From NCBI GenBank assembly GCA_907165275.2, contig OU015673.1, positions 3,239,001-3,303,000 of the forward strand: 64,000 bases of DNA, read 5' to 3'. The stretch is from Zygaena filipendulae. Lineage: Eukaryota > Arthropoda > Insecta > Lepidoptera > Zygaenidae. A program made the translations under genes and the position numbers. The notes below the pieces were generated by a model. The model was not told the origin of the DNA, did not search any database, and saw only the letters and a list, made by a program, of their open reading frames with translations. Below, one piece after another: positions 33,454-43,616 of this stretch (positions are counted from its first letter, which is position 1; each line of letters starts with the position of its first letter).

Positions 33454-35524
33454 ATGAAAAGATTTAATTTTGGATTTAAAATTTATCACAAGTTTTCACA
33501 AGAAAAAGACGTTTTTAATTTACGAAAAGGACTATCTAGTGTTAAGTGACGATCTAACGAACATCAGAGAAATGTGGCTCAAACGTTTAAGGGGAAAAGG
33601 ATTTTAACCGTTGACAAGTTTTGCTTAACTAAATCTGGCGAACTGCCTATCCAACCCTCTTTTCTGCAAAGGAAATTGAAGATGGCATTCACCGTCAAAT
33701 AGGTGGAGCCATAAAACCACAAATTGGAATTGGAAGATGGCATTTCATTCAGTTCATTGGACGACAAAGGTTAGGTTAGGTTAGTTCTTAGTTTGTATAA
33801 AAATAGTTGCTATCTGCATCTCTTTGTACCTGCATAGTTCTTCTGAACAAAAAATAGAACAGATTTGAATGCAGTTTTCACTATCTTGTACCTACTTACT
33901 GTCAAGTTTTTGGAAAAGTTTATACACATACCTAAACGGAATCTGGATGAAACCGTGGGGAACAGCTATTGTACAGTAATTTACTTAAATCTGGGTAGAT
34001 CCTGTTCAGTCTAGTTAGTACAGTACCTAGTATTTCAGGGTCCAATTTTTGTCTCAGATTGTGGAGTAGATGATATTATGCTTTAAGGTACAAAAATATG
34101 ATTTTATTAGTACCTACTTACATATTTATAGCATATTTATAGCTTATATTTTTCTATTACATTTCAGATAAGCTTGATGATCACACTTGTAATACCTGTC
34201 ATGACCATACCTAGCAAGCCATCAAAGCCACTGCTGGTAATTAGTTGCTAAATTATATTTTAAATTACTGTTTAGTTCAATATACTATTAAGAAAGTATT
34301 TAGACTTTTATTAATCAATAAAAAATGTATTGTTACATAAGTTTTGTAATTTACAGATCAGCTGGATAAATTAAGTTCATATTTATAGCAATACCCATTA
34401 TCCATTCATAAACGGTAGGTATGCCCATTGATTTTTTTTTACAATTTTCTGTTTACAGATTGGATCAAGATGGGGTTTAACATCCACAAGTGAAATTCCA
34501 TATGACCCACCTGGTAATTTGTTTTTAGTATTCCGTTTATATCTCTTCTCTCGTTCTGAGAACGTTTTAGTGTTGTAACAGCTATATAAATAACTAGTTG
34601 TGCCTCGTGATTTCACTCGCGTTAATTTCAGAGTCCCCACGGTCTAATGTATAAACTATATATTGTAAAGTTTCATTTAAATGGATCCAGTAGTTTTTGC
34701 GTGAAAAAGTAACAAACGTCCATCCATACAAACTCTCGTATGTATAATATTAGTAAGGATATCCTAAATAAAGTCCTCCACCGTGTCTGTCTGTCTGTTC
34801 GCGATAAATTCAAAAACTACCGAACAGACTTTATACGGCTGTCACCAATAGATAGAGTGATGAGAAAGATTAGGCATATAATTTGTCAGTGTTTTGTGTA
34901 TATTGGTTGAAATATAACAATATTTTTGAAAGTGTCGTAAAAAATACTTTGTTATGCTTTCACACGTTAACGACTCTACCAATCACCACGAAATTTTGCA
35001 TACACGTCAAGGCTAAAGAGATCTTCGAAATTACCGCCGGTGCAACCGGGGAAACAGGTAGTAAATCCTTCCTATTATAAATGCAAAAGTGAGTTTGATT
35101 GTTTGTTTGTAACGCTTTCACGCCTTAACGGCTGAACCGATCATCACGAAATGTATGAAACATGTTGTCAGGTGTAGAGAAGGACATAGGGTACTTTTCA
35201 TCCCGGAATTCCCACGGGTACTCTAAAATTTCCGTGGGTAAAACTGCGAGGAACAGCTAGTTATATAATGACTACCTATATGTCTTAAATATGATAGACA
35301 GCTAACTTATTAATAAGAAATCAGTTTTTTCATGTATGTATTTTTAGACATAATTGTTTCTTCACCAACTTTGAGTGCAACTAATAAAGATGCATTTGCT
35401 ATTAGTATTTTGTTTAAAGCACGATAGCAAGAATTAAATTTTAATAAAAATTATAATGAGCTTTTTTTGTTTAGGTAAAGTGACCCGAACACCTAAAAGA
35501 ACTGCACAGGAGGAGGCTCATTGA
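33454..35524 (+). pseudogene. Decayed multi-exon gene in the right palindrome arm
   Basis: Exon-like pieces with splice signals: 33454-33769 (starts MKRFNFGFKIYHKFS, then KFCLTKSGELPIQPS; in-frame stops at codons 32, 83 and 87; AAAG|GTTAGG end), an ATG at 34070 reading to 34087, 34168-34236 (VIPVMTIPSKPSKPLL), 34459-34513 (SRWGLTSTSEIPYDPP) and 35475-35524 (KVTRTPKRTAQEEAH, stop). The last four join in phase into 63 codons and are followed by AATAAA. A second frame after 35483 reads RRRLIEKLGRLLAKSK, suggesting a lost longer C-terminus. The mirror exons in the left arm (28528-28596, 28255-28305, 27231-27280) exist, but the 28255 exon has a 4-base deletion. I do not recognise the family. Confidence 0.3.
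35085..35263 (-). repeat. 'CGCGGTTTCACCCGCG' dispersed repeat in the right arm
   Basis: Minus-strand copy from ATAAATGCAAAAGTGAG to GAACAGCTAG; its mirror lies at about 27497-27690 in the left arm. Because both arms have it, it was inserted before the inverted duplication. Another pair is at 28013-28172 and 34594-34760. Confidence 0.75.
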
Positions 35525-35939
35525 AAAATTGGGAAGGCTTTTGGCCAAATCCAAGCTACTGTTTACAGAATATAAAAATCTACTGAATACAGAAATTAAA
35601 AAATAAATGTTTCAATAAATAAAAATATATGTATTTTATTTCTAAGACAAAAACCAATAATTTTATAATCTAGAAAAGGGCTAGGTCCAGGAATTTGTAT
35701 GGGCTGTGTGACTATGTTTCCTTCGCCTACTATTTTTCTAGTTTTATAATTAAAAAAAAGGTCCGGGAATTTGTTTTGGCTGTGTGACTATGTTTCCTCC
35801 GTTTACTATTTTTCTAGTTTTATAATTTAAAAAAAAACGAACTGTCGTGTTCTAAATTGCTACTGTCAGTTGTATAAGGACCAAAACGAATGTAGGGGAG
35901 ATGTCCGTCTGATACGGTAGTATCTCTAAATAGTTTGTG

Positions 35940-35987
35940 ATTTTGCTCTACGGACCAAAATTTTTCCTTGAAGATTACTGGGCGTGA
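35940..35987. repeat. 48-bp inverted copy of the palindrome centre
   Basis: The 48 bases 35940-35987 are the exact reverse complement of 31804-31851, which contains the 37-bp palindrome spacer plus the first stem bases. It abuts the outer end of the right arm. Confidence 0.9.
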
Positions 35988-36083
35988 CTCGTGCGAATCC
36001 ACGGAACGCACACCGGAACGCACATGAGTGGTTGACAGCGCGTAACAGCCGTACATACTACTATATACTTCTTTAGACATATT

Positions 36084-36249
36084 ATGTCTAGTTAATTTGT
36101 GCTATTGCCTATTAGGTAGACATATGTCTAGTTAATTTGTGTTAGGTACCTAACCTACCTACCTACCTAAACAATTTTGTCAACAACAACAAGAAATTAC
36201 GATTTCTGAAAAGTGGGAATTGTGACTATATGTCTAGTTAATTTGTGCT
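36084..36249 (+). promoter_or_regulatory. Triple repeat upstream of the ZAD gene, shared with TMEM216
   Basis: ATGTCTAGTTAATTTGTGCT or an 18-base version occurs at 36084-36103, 36124-36141 and 36230-36249, within 300 bases upstream of the zinc-finger ATG. The identical 20-mer lies at 41926-41945 on the minus strand upstream of TMEM216, in the same orientation relative to that gene. A regulatory role is inference; it may be a duplicated promoter fragment. Confidence 0.45.
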
Positions 36250-36373
36250 TGTGAGTCTTATGAGCTTGTGACAGAAATACGGTAGTGTCCGTAGTGATTA
36301 CCTTCTATCTGGTAGTGATTATATGATCTTTGGTATCTCTAAGTAGTTTGTGGACAGTGCGAGAGTCTGCAAA

Positions 36374-37474
36374 ATGGTCACATCGTATTATATTATGAGA
36401 ATGGCTGAGAAAAAAACAAAAATCGATATTAATGCCTACTACCAAAGTTTGTTAGACAACAATTATCATGACGAACGTTCACTAAAAAACTTCAAGGGTG
36501 TATTTGGTGATGATGAGGATGACAGATGCAGGGTTTGTTTGGCGAGGAACGGTGCTAAGATCTATGGTAGAAGAAATACGAAGGAAATTATTGATGCTTT
36601 GCATGTTTTTGGTGTTTTGCTAAGTGAAGGTGATGATTATCCCAAACGCTTATGCATTGTATGTTTAAAGTTTTTAGACACTGCGATTATGTTTAAACAT
36701 ATAGTAAGACAGTCAGAACAAATTTTGAGGCCACATTTCAAAGAAGAACCAATTATAGAAGATCAGACATTTGAAAATTCTAATCATTATTCTACAAACA
36801 ATGACTTTGATTACGATAGTTCTCAAAATGATGATGCAAAGCCGTCCAACAATGAGAAAGGGAAGAAAGTAAAAAAAAATAAGAAGGAAGGTTTAAATCC
36901 AAAAGTAACATGTCAAGTGTGCAATAAGGTGATCAATAGATCTTATTACAAGGAACATTTGACTATGCACGATCCAAACCACCAAAAATACATATGTGAT
37001 GTTTGTGGGAAGTCATTTCGTTTACGATGTGCATACCATAACCACAGTCTCCGTCACAGAAGTGACTTTCCCTACAAATGTCAAATTTGCCCTTATCGCG
37101 GTCGGTATTTGGAACTCCTTAAAACCCATGTACGTACACACAGTAGAGACTACAGGTATATGTGTACGGAATGCCCAGCTAGATTTCTATTTAAGAGTAA
37201 TTTAAACAGCCACATGTTAAAGCATAAAGAGCCACAATATAAGTGCAATAATTGCAAAAGAGCATTTCACACAAAACTTCTGCTTGAAAGACATTTTCAA
37301 GCTGATCATTTAGGGATCAAAAACCATGTTTGTAACCTCTGTGGGAAAGCATTTGGATACAGAAATGCAATGATGAAACATCAAATACATGTCCATAAAA
37401 GGGAGAAATTCATGTTCGGTCGCATGCCATCATACTTACAAGCTGGACATAAAGTACAAGAGAGTAAGGAATAA
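36374..37474 (+). CDS. ZAD + six C2H2 zinc-finger protein, single exon
   Basis: 366 codons from the first ATG at 36374 (MVTSYYIMRMAEKK; AAAATGG context); a second good start is the ATG at 36401. A ZAD covers about residues 50-120 with CRVC, DYPKRLCIVC and a following helix. An acidic, then lysine-rich linker (KGKKVKKNKK, a likely nuclear signal) separates it from six fingers: CQVC..H..H, CDVC..H..H, CQIC..H..H, CTEC..H..H, CNNC..H...H and CNLC..H...H, ending near HKREKF. ZAD-C2H2 proteins are insect DNA-binding transcription or chromatin factors; the ZAD dimerises. The gene is intronless, which can indicate retroposition. It lies 0.4 kb from the palindrome's right end. The target is unknown. 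Confidence 0.92.
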   Translation: MVTSYYIMRMAEKKTKIDINAYYQSLLDNNYHDERSLKNFKGVFGDDEDDRCRVCLARNGAKIYGRRNTKEIIDALHVFGVLLSEGDDYPKRLCIVCLKFLDTAIMFKHIVRQSEQILRPHFKEEPIIEDQTFENSNHYSTNNDFDYDSSQNDDAKPSNNEKGKKVKKNKKEGLNPKVTCQVCNKVINRSYYKEHLTMHDPNHQKYICDVCGKSFRLRCAYHNHSLRHRSDFPYKCQICPYRGRYLELLKTHVRTHSRDYRYMCTECPARFLFKSNLNSHMLKHKEPQYKCNNCKRAFHTKLLLERHFQADHLGIKNHVCNLCGKAFGYRNAMMKHQIHVHKREKFMFGRMPSYLQAGHKVQESKE

Positions 37475-37796
37475 TATTTGTCAATTTTTTTTTTCATAAT
37501 CAGGTGGATTATCTAGACATAAATATCTATCTCTATCTATCTGTTTGTAATTTCAAATGAACAGCTTTTCACTAAATGTATATGAAATTACATACGGTAG
37601 GTACTTAGGTACATCACAAAATCGATTTTTATTTTTTTCTGTCTGTTTGTTCTGGGTAATCTCTGGACTAAACGGCTGGACCGATTTTAACGGGACTTTC
37701 ACAGCCAGATAGCTGATTTTATAAAAAGTAACTTAGGCTGCTCTTTATCCCAGAATTCCTGCCGGATCTCTGAAATTAACTCTGAATATAACATAA

Positions 37797-38205
37797 GGGT
37801 ATGTTCCGTTACAAGTGAGAGCACTGACACTGCGCTTACTGAAGAGATGTTTGTTCTGTTATAGCTGACAGTAAACTGCTGCAGTACACTAGGGTAGGCA
37901 GTATGACGTCATGATCTTCGCCATTTATATACTGTGAGCACCGGTGGTTTTGAGGAAAGGTGTTCTTCTGCAATCTCTTCTTTTTTATTAAATGGCAACT
38001 TTTAAATAATTGGCCAATAATAATGTGTGACTTGATAAACAAAGCAACACGATTGAATTTAAAAAAAACACGATATATTTTGAAATAAACCAATGACTGG
38101 TCAACCACATGTCAGTCGTCGATGAGTGGTTGACAGTGTGACATGACAGTGACATGGATGACAGTATACTAGATACTGGATTGCATTCCATTTTAAACAG
38201 TAACC
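37797..38205. repeat. Dispersed repeat related to the palindrome core
   Basis: Contains GGGTATGTTCCGTTAC, GGCAGTATGACGTCATGATC, GGTTGACAGTGTGACATGAC and ATGGATGACAGTATACTAGA. These match, diverged, blocks at about 31490-31640, 32040-32170 and the right-arm-only segment 32300-32460. Short open frames here are not gene-like. Confidence 0.55.
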
Positions 38206-38216
38206 AGCTCGTTGAG

Positions 38217-38340
38217 CTCGCTTAGCCAAATTGACATTTTACAATCGTTAACACATAAAAAACTAAGTAATGAATCGTCATGTACTCATGTCACTTGGTC
38301 AGCCAATCAAAACTCTAGTTTTAATGTGGTCACACAAAAC
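38217..38340. repeat. Diverged relative of the MITE at 47778
   Basis: GCCAAATTGACATTTTACAA, ATCGTTAACACATAAAAAAC and AACTAAGTAATGAATCGTCA match blocks of the element at 47778-47947. Confidence 0.5.
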
Positions 38341-38364
38341 TAAAGGTAAGACATCTTTTGACTT

Positions 38365-38536
38365 ATAAAAAACTTAAAATGTGTGTGGTAGAGGTTTCTA
38401 TATGAAACATGATGTAGATGCACATTTCCAATCTGATCATTAAGGTATAAAAATTTTTTGGTGCAGTGTATGTGGCTGTAATTATGGCAAAAGAATATCT
38501 CTGATGAGGCGTGAGCTGAGAGTTCACAAGAGATAA
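38365..38536 (+). pseudogene. Decayed partial copy of the ZAD zinc-finger gene
   Basis: The reading HFQSDH, stop, GIKIFWCSVCGCNYGKRISL, then MRRELRVHKR and a stop matches the last finger of the gene at 36374 (HFQADH, LGIK, CNLCGKAFGYRNAMMK, HVHKR) at the protein level. Upstream, AAATGTGTGTGGTAG fits the preceding finger after a frameshift. It has internal stops and a lost cysteine spacing, so it is dead. It indicates a tandem duplication of the gene followed by decay. Confidence 0.75.
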
Positions 38537-39993
38537 AATGGCACAAGGATGAACACCACTTGATTTACAGGATGAATATAGGAAAGTATAACCAACAGAG
38601 TAAATGAATGTTTCTCAATCTTTTATTAAAAACAAGAAATATGGTTTTGATTACATAATTTACATAAATTATTTAGTGGATAATACTTTAAATTAAATTA
38701 TTTATTTGTATAAACAAAAATGACTAGTGTTACAAAACCTCTTTGGTAATTATTATTTAATTATATCTATGTACCTATCTAAAGTAGCTTTCTTAAAAAT
38801 CAATTTTTAACCACCCAATGTATGTAGGTATGTGTATGTCATACTAAAATTTATGATAACCATAGCACCACATAGACATAATATAGGTATTTAATAAAAA
38901 CAATACCTTGTTGCAAGCACAGTTGACCTACCTATTGTCAAATTTCGAAGTGTTCTTGGTAGTCCTTAGCATATTGTAATACATAACATTATTTAATTAA
39001 TTAATTTATTAATAAATAAAATAATAATGGCTGAAGTTAATTAGGGTGCTTTTCATAGCACTTCTATGAATTCTTCATTAATTTGTGTTTTAATTCTGCT
39101 GTAAAGGCCACTTTATCATTCCCATTACTTCATATAATTCTCAAGGATTCAACTAGTGTAAAATATTCATTAATTATTATAGGTACAGGCACAGTTAATA
39201 TAATACTAATAAAAGGTATAAACTTGTCTAAAACTACAGAAATAGTTCAATTTTCAATTTAAATTTTTCAACTGGCAAGTAGGTATAAAATGTTAAAACA
39301 CCAATAATTTTTTGCATGAAAAAGGAAGTTGTATCGACATCAACGTTATAGCTCTACATCTTCTCTTAGGCACTTAAAAATAAAGATTTCACTGATATAT
39401 ATCATTTTCTTTTTAAGACACATTTACTGAGGCAGTAAACACAGGTTTTTCCCAATGATATTATAAAGGAGGAGGATTATGTATTAAAGGAGGTAGAAGA
39501 GAGGCGGCATGAAACTGAGGCCTTCAATTGCCCTAAAAGGGGCTTTGCTTTGAACTGTAAGCAGATACCTACCTCTTACTATTCTGTAATTTACATGTCT
39601 GCTTTCACATTCACATGTTTAAATATCAAAGCAGAAAAATATTTGAACACTGTGTAATATGAAGGTATGTCATCCTTACTTAAATATCATTGGATTTTTT
39701 CCCTATTAGATTTATGGTTGTTGGAAGACATTGCTCTTAAGCAATAAGGCCACACATCTGCCATCTGCTTTATCTATTATTTATTTGTGTATTTTTATTT
39801 TTCTCCAGTAAAACTAAAGAATATTTGATTTCATTTAGATTTATATAATGTTATAGATTTTGTGTAAATCAAAATAGGTACTTAAATCAAATAGCAATAG
39901 GTCATAGCAAAGTTTATAATAATATTGTAATACTGTGCTAGTACCCTCGCTATACTAGCCCCTAGGTGGATTAGATCAAAAGCTATATAATTA

Positions 39994-41824
39994 TTAATCA
40001 TAAGATGGACCTCTGCACATAGTAACAATGAACATAGAAGCAAACAAAAACTCTAATGTCTGCAGCGCAAGCATCAGGATGCACCAGATGAACTCTATGC
40101 GGAGAACAACCACTTGCCACATCACCAAGTAGAGGACACCAGCTATTGATGGTATGGTGAGAAGCACCGAGAACATCACTGGTATATCTGGGTATAATAG
40201 AAGAACAGTTGCAATAAGTTTGATATACAGAGACGAAAATATGTAGATCTTAAATTATGTTCAGCTTTAAAAAAAAATTTCCTCATTTTTTGATTATATG
40301 TATGCATTTCCTTTTGTGATCTACTAAAAGATTTTTTATCTGTTTTAGTGTAGGGGCAATAGGTATTGTAGGGCTAAAATATCAGATGGCCAGACAGCTA
40401 GACATGAAAAAGTCAACTAATTTATTTTTATATTTGTTCCCTGCTAACTAGCTACTATTATAGCTGTTCCCTGCAGTTTCACCCACAGTAATTTCAGAGT
40501 TTTTGCGGGAATTACAGGTTATAATTTAAACTACATTAGTCAGGGATAGTCTAGCATTCTAATGGTAAAGAATTTTTAAAACTGTTCATAAGTTTTAGAG
40601 TCATAACAAACAAAAGATCAAATCTTTCTTCTATAAAATTTTGTACAGAATGTAAGTCAAGGGCATTGGCCCCAGGCAGAATGTTGGAAATCTTATAGTT
40701 ATTTAACATGATACCATTATTTAAGAACCTATTTTTAGGGTTCCGTAGCCAAATGGCAAAAAACGGAACCCTTATGGATTCGTCATGTCTGACTGTCTGT
40801 CTGTCCATCCGTATGCCACAGCCACTTTTTTCCGAAACTCTAAGACCTATAGGTACTGTTGAAACTTGGTAAGTAGATGTATTCTGTGAACCGCATTAAG
40901 ATTTTCACACAAAAATAGAAAAAAACAAGAAATTTTGCGGCTTCCCCGTGCTTAGAACTGAAACTCAAATAATTTTTTTCATCAAACCCATATGGATATG
41001 GATATATCAAAAATTATATTGAGGTTTCTTATATCCTTTTTTTCTAAACTGAATAGTTTGCGCAAGAAACACTTCCAAAGTGGTAAAATGTGTGTTACAC
41101 TTTGTAGTAAAATTGTTTTTGTTATTGGTTATTTTAAGTGGTGTTCAATAGAGTTTATTATTATTATTATGTGTGTCCCCCACTGTCACTGTAACTTCTA
41201 AAATAGGAGAATGATAAAACTAAAAAAAATATAATGTACCCATGCAAACTTACGCCGAAAATTGGTTTGAACGAGATCTAGTAATGTTTTTTTAATGTCA
41301 AATCGTAAACCAAAAAAAAAAAAACTATTATAAAACATCGATCAAACTTACAAGAATTTTTATATTATGTTACTAGCGGCTACGGAACCCTTCATGGGCG
41401 AGTCTGACTCGCACTTGGCCGCTTTTTAACATAAAGAATATGCTGTAATATGGCAAAATTACGAGTAATGTATGTACCTCTTGGGTATTTTTCTACCAGC
41501 ATGTGATTATATAGTGGTGTCACAAGTACCTAATTTAAACTTACCTTTTTCACTGAGACTGCCTTTGCGTCCCAAAATAAGCCTAGTGGCTTCTAAGACG
41601 AATAGTCCAGCCAGAACCCCATAGTCTTGACCAAGCTTGTTTGGATCCACGGTAAGCTCGCGTGGAGGATTCCCAATGGAGCCACGCGGAATATCAACAT
41701 AATATTTCTCTATAATCAACACCGACTTGAGGATGAGCGTTCCTAACTCACAAGTAGCGAAGAGACCAAAATAGAATGAATTTATGTACAACAAAATTTC
41801 GTATGCTAAACTTGAGTTAACCAT
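39994..41824 (-). CDS. TMEM216: TMEM216-like ciliary transition-zone membrane protein
   Basis: Exon 1 is 41824 down to 41545 (MVNSSLAYEILLYINSFYF), donor G|GTAAG; exon 2 is 40187 down to 39994, acceptor CCCAG. Phase 1 is respected and the total is 157 residues, near the usual 145-150. Four hydrophobic segments are visible: about residues 8-38, 68-85, 97-120 and 125-148. The signature EATRLILGRKGSLSEKG, then a proline-containing third helix and LRIEFIWCILM, matches the TMEM17/TMEM216 family, best with TMEM216. In animals this protein belongs to the MKS module that gates the ciliary transition zone. In insects, cilia occur in sensory neurons and sperm. The intron (40188-41544) carries the GGGTTCCGT repeat. 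Confidence 0.85.
40737..41427 (-). repeat. 'GGCCAAGTGCGAGTC' dispersed repeat, long copy (TMEM216 intron)
   Basis: From TTAGGGTTCCGTAGCCAAAT, through CTGACTGTCTGTCTGTCCAT, to CGAGTCTGACTCGCACTTGG CCGCTTTTT at the right. The inverse of the family at 23471. No intact ORF. Confidence 0.75.
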
Positions 41825-42105
41825 TTTTAGGTTAATGTTATAATTAAAACAAGTGATGGTTTTTTTTATATTTTTGAGATAAGCACTCGTTTCTTTCTAC
41901 CAGAGAGAAGGTATTCTACTTTCCGAGCACAAATTAACTAGACATTTTCCGAGCACAAATTAAAACGTAGTAGTAGTTGCAGTAGTTGCACAAATTAACT
42001 TGACTAGATATATATTGTATTATCTATGGACTAGACTGTGGACTTGGAGGGTACTGGGTAGAAGTAATGTTGCAATTTCAGAGCTGAGAGCACCAATTTA
42101 GGGCT

Positions 42106-42270
42106 CTAAATTTAGGGTCCGTGAGTGAGAGAGAGAGAGAGAGAGAGCGAATAATCACACTACACTAAATTGTACCCTAAATCGACTTCTCTAGGTTACA
42201 TTTTAATATTTTAATGTATTGTGATCACTCGCTTAGTCGCTCTCTCTCTCACTCACCGACCCTAAATTGG
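42106..42270. mobile_element. Small TIR element with (GA)n ends
   Basis: TTTAGGGTCCGTGAGTGAGA followed by a GA run, and at the right CTCACTCACCGACCCTAAAT, form an inverted repeat around a TTTTAATATTTTAATG core. It lies upstream of TMEM216. Confidence 0.65.
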
Positions 42271-42346
42271 AATTGGAATGTCATCCGTCGGAACTCTGAT
42301 GGCATCACAGGCTGCAATTCGGCGCTTCTTTTCTCGACCGGCCGAC

Positions 42347-43616
42347 AGCATTACCAATTCTCGAAAATATTTTCCCCTAAAGGTTAAGTCATAAACTCAT
42401 AATATGAAATAAATAAATAATTAATTAATGAATAATAATTTATTTCATATTATGAGTTTAAATAAATAGCGCCAATATTTTTGCCTTAGTTTCAAAATGC
42501 CTAGTCATTCAATGCCTAGGCTTGGCCTAGGCATTGACGATCATTTTTAACCGACTTCCAAAAAGGAGGAGGTTCTATGTTCGATTGTATGTATGTTTTT
42601 TTTTTATGTATGTTCACCGATTACTCGAAGACGGTTGGACCGATTTCGAAAATTCTTTTTTTCGAATCAGTCTGTATGTAATCTGCTGGCGTCACTCCAA
42701 ATGGTTATAAGGTCTCTAATCACTACACCGTATCATGCCATGACCGTGCTAGGAAAATGTCAGATATAAAAATATTCTTTGTATTAAAAAGTAGGTATCA
42801 GTCTATGCCCACTAAAAAGTCAGCCACTCAAAATAACCTACGTATGTGCTTGGTGCGTGTCCGCCACACCACACCACACCAACTGTTTGAATTTTTAAAA
42901 GGCAAGTAGCCACAGAGAAGGTAATCACTACGTTTTACAAGTAGCCATTGCAAAGATGTTTCCGATGCGATGGATAAAAACACACTGAAGTTGGAGCCTT
43001 GTTTACAACAAGTGTGGACGGAAACACCAACGGCGGTTAAAACAAACCTCCCGCCAAGGTGACTTTGCGGAGAGGCTTGTTTACAACAGTCTGGTACACG
43101 CTTTAGTGATGAACAGTGTGCGGAAACAGTAAAATAAGATGAAATAGGGCGTTCATCGGGAGGTTTTCGTTTTACACGGAGCGTCCCATTATAGTTCAAC
43201 TGCGAAGATTTGCTGCCAAAAGTTCTGGTAAAGCATCGAAATGCATCTCACCAATGCATTTAAATGTTTCCTAAAGTGACGTAAGTAAACATGTTAAGGG
43301 TGGCTGTGAGCCTGTGATTGGTGTTTCGTTGGAACGTTCTGTTTCACAAAATTAAAAGTTGAATATTTTGGAAACTATTGATAATTTTTTAATAAATCTT
43401 TCACGATAATGCTTTTCTAAGGCTCTATTTTTGAAGTATTGACACAATTTCTTATTACAAATTTTATGCAAGTATCCTATTAAGTAATAATCATCAATTT
43501 ATTATTACATTTTTTAATAAAATATATATATTTAGTTGGATTTTCAAGTAATTGTTGTGATTTTAGGGGTTTTTAACTTTAGCTTAATAGGGAGAATGAT
43601 TTTTGAGAGTTGGTTA
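42347..43616. repeat. Composite TE block with CAGTGTTACCAACTCTC-type ends
   Basis: Left end CAGCATTACCAATTCTCG and right end GAGAGTTGGTTACACTG match the ends of 29325-33448. Inside are a palindromic AT-rich hairpin (about 42395-42462), the AACCGACTTCCAAAAAGGAG repeat (about 42549-42690), a copy of the 644-type repeat (about 43060-43255) and half of the 638-bp TIR element (about 43265-43482). It is nested mobile DNA with no gene. Confidence 0.55.

Larger units (their letters stand above)
26811..35939. repeat. Giant imperfect palindrome (two arms of 4-5 kb)
   Basis: Left arm 26811-31805, spacer 31806-31842 (37 bp), right arm 31843-35939. Reading outward from the centre the arms correspond throughout, including a 73-bp tandem dimer near each outer end (left 26919-27065), copies of the CGCGG repeat and a TIR-bounded inner block. 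Divergence looks low, mostly scattered single bases and small indels. The left arm alone has a 1458-bp element (29480-30937). The right arm alone has about 570 bp (near 32277-32843) related to sequence at 37797-38205. The innermost stem is CATTTTGCTC/GAGCAAAATG. Arm-specific insertions and substitutions argue that this is a real, aged structure and not a read artefact. Confidence 0.93.

Noticed and set aside
33768..33784. Telomere-like GGTTAGGTTAGGTTAG (also inverted near 28984)
   Set aside because: Only about three TTAGG units; too short to be an interstitial telomere, and its presence in both arms is explained by the palindrome.
26811..35939. Palindrome as a pure sequencing or assembly artefact
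   Set aside because: A missed-adapter or chimeric read would give near-identical arms; here each arm has its own insertion with a target duplication or unique sequence and many substitutions. It is not fully excluded without reads.
35820..36080. 86-codon minus-strand open frame crossing the right palindrome border
   Set aside because: It runs from promoter DNA of the zinc-finger gene into the palindrome arm; no domain, and the frame probably arises by chance.
41861..41945. Ciliary X-box upstream of TMEM216
   Set aside because: I looked for a GTTNCC-spacer-GGNAAC pattern in the proximal region and saw none that convinced me.
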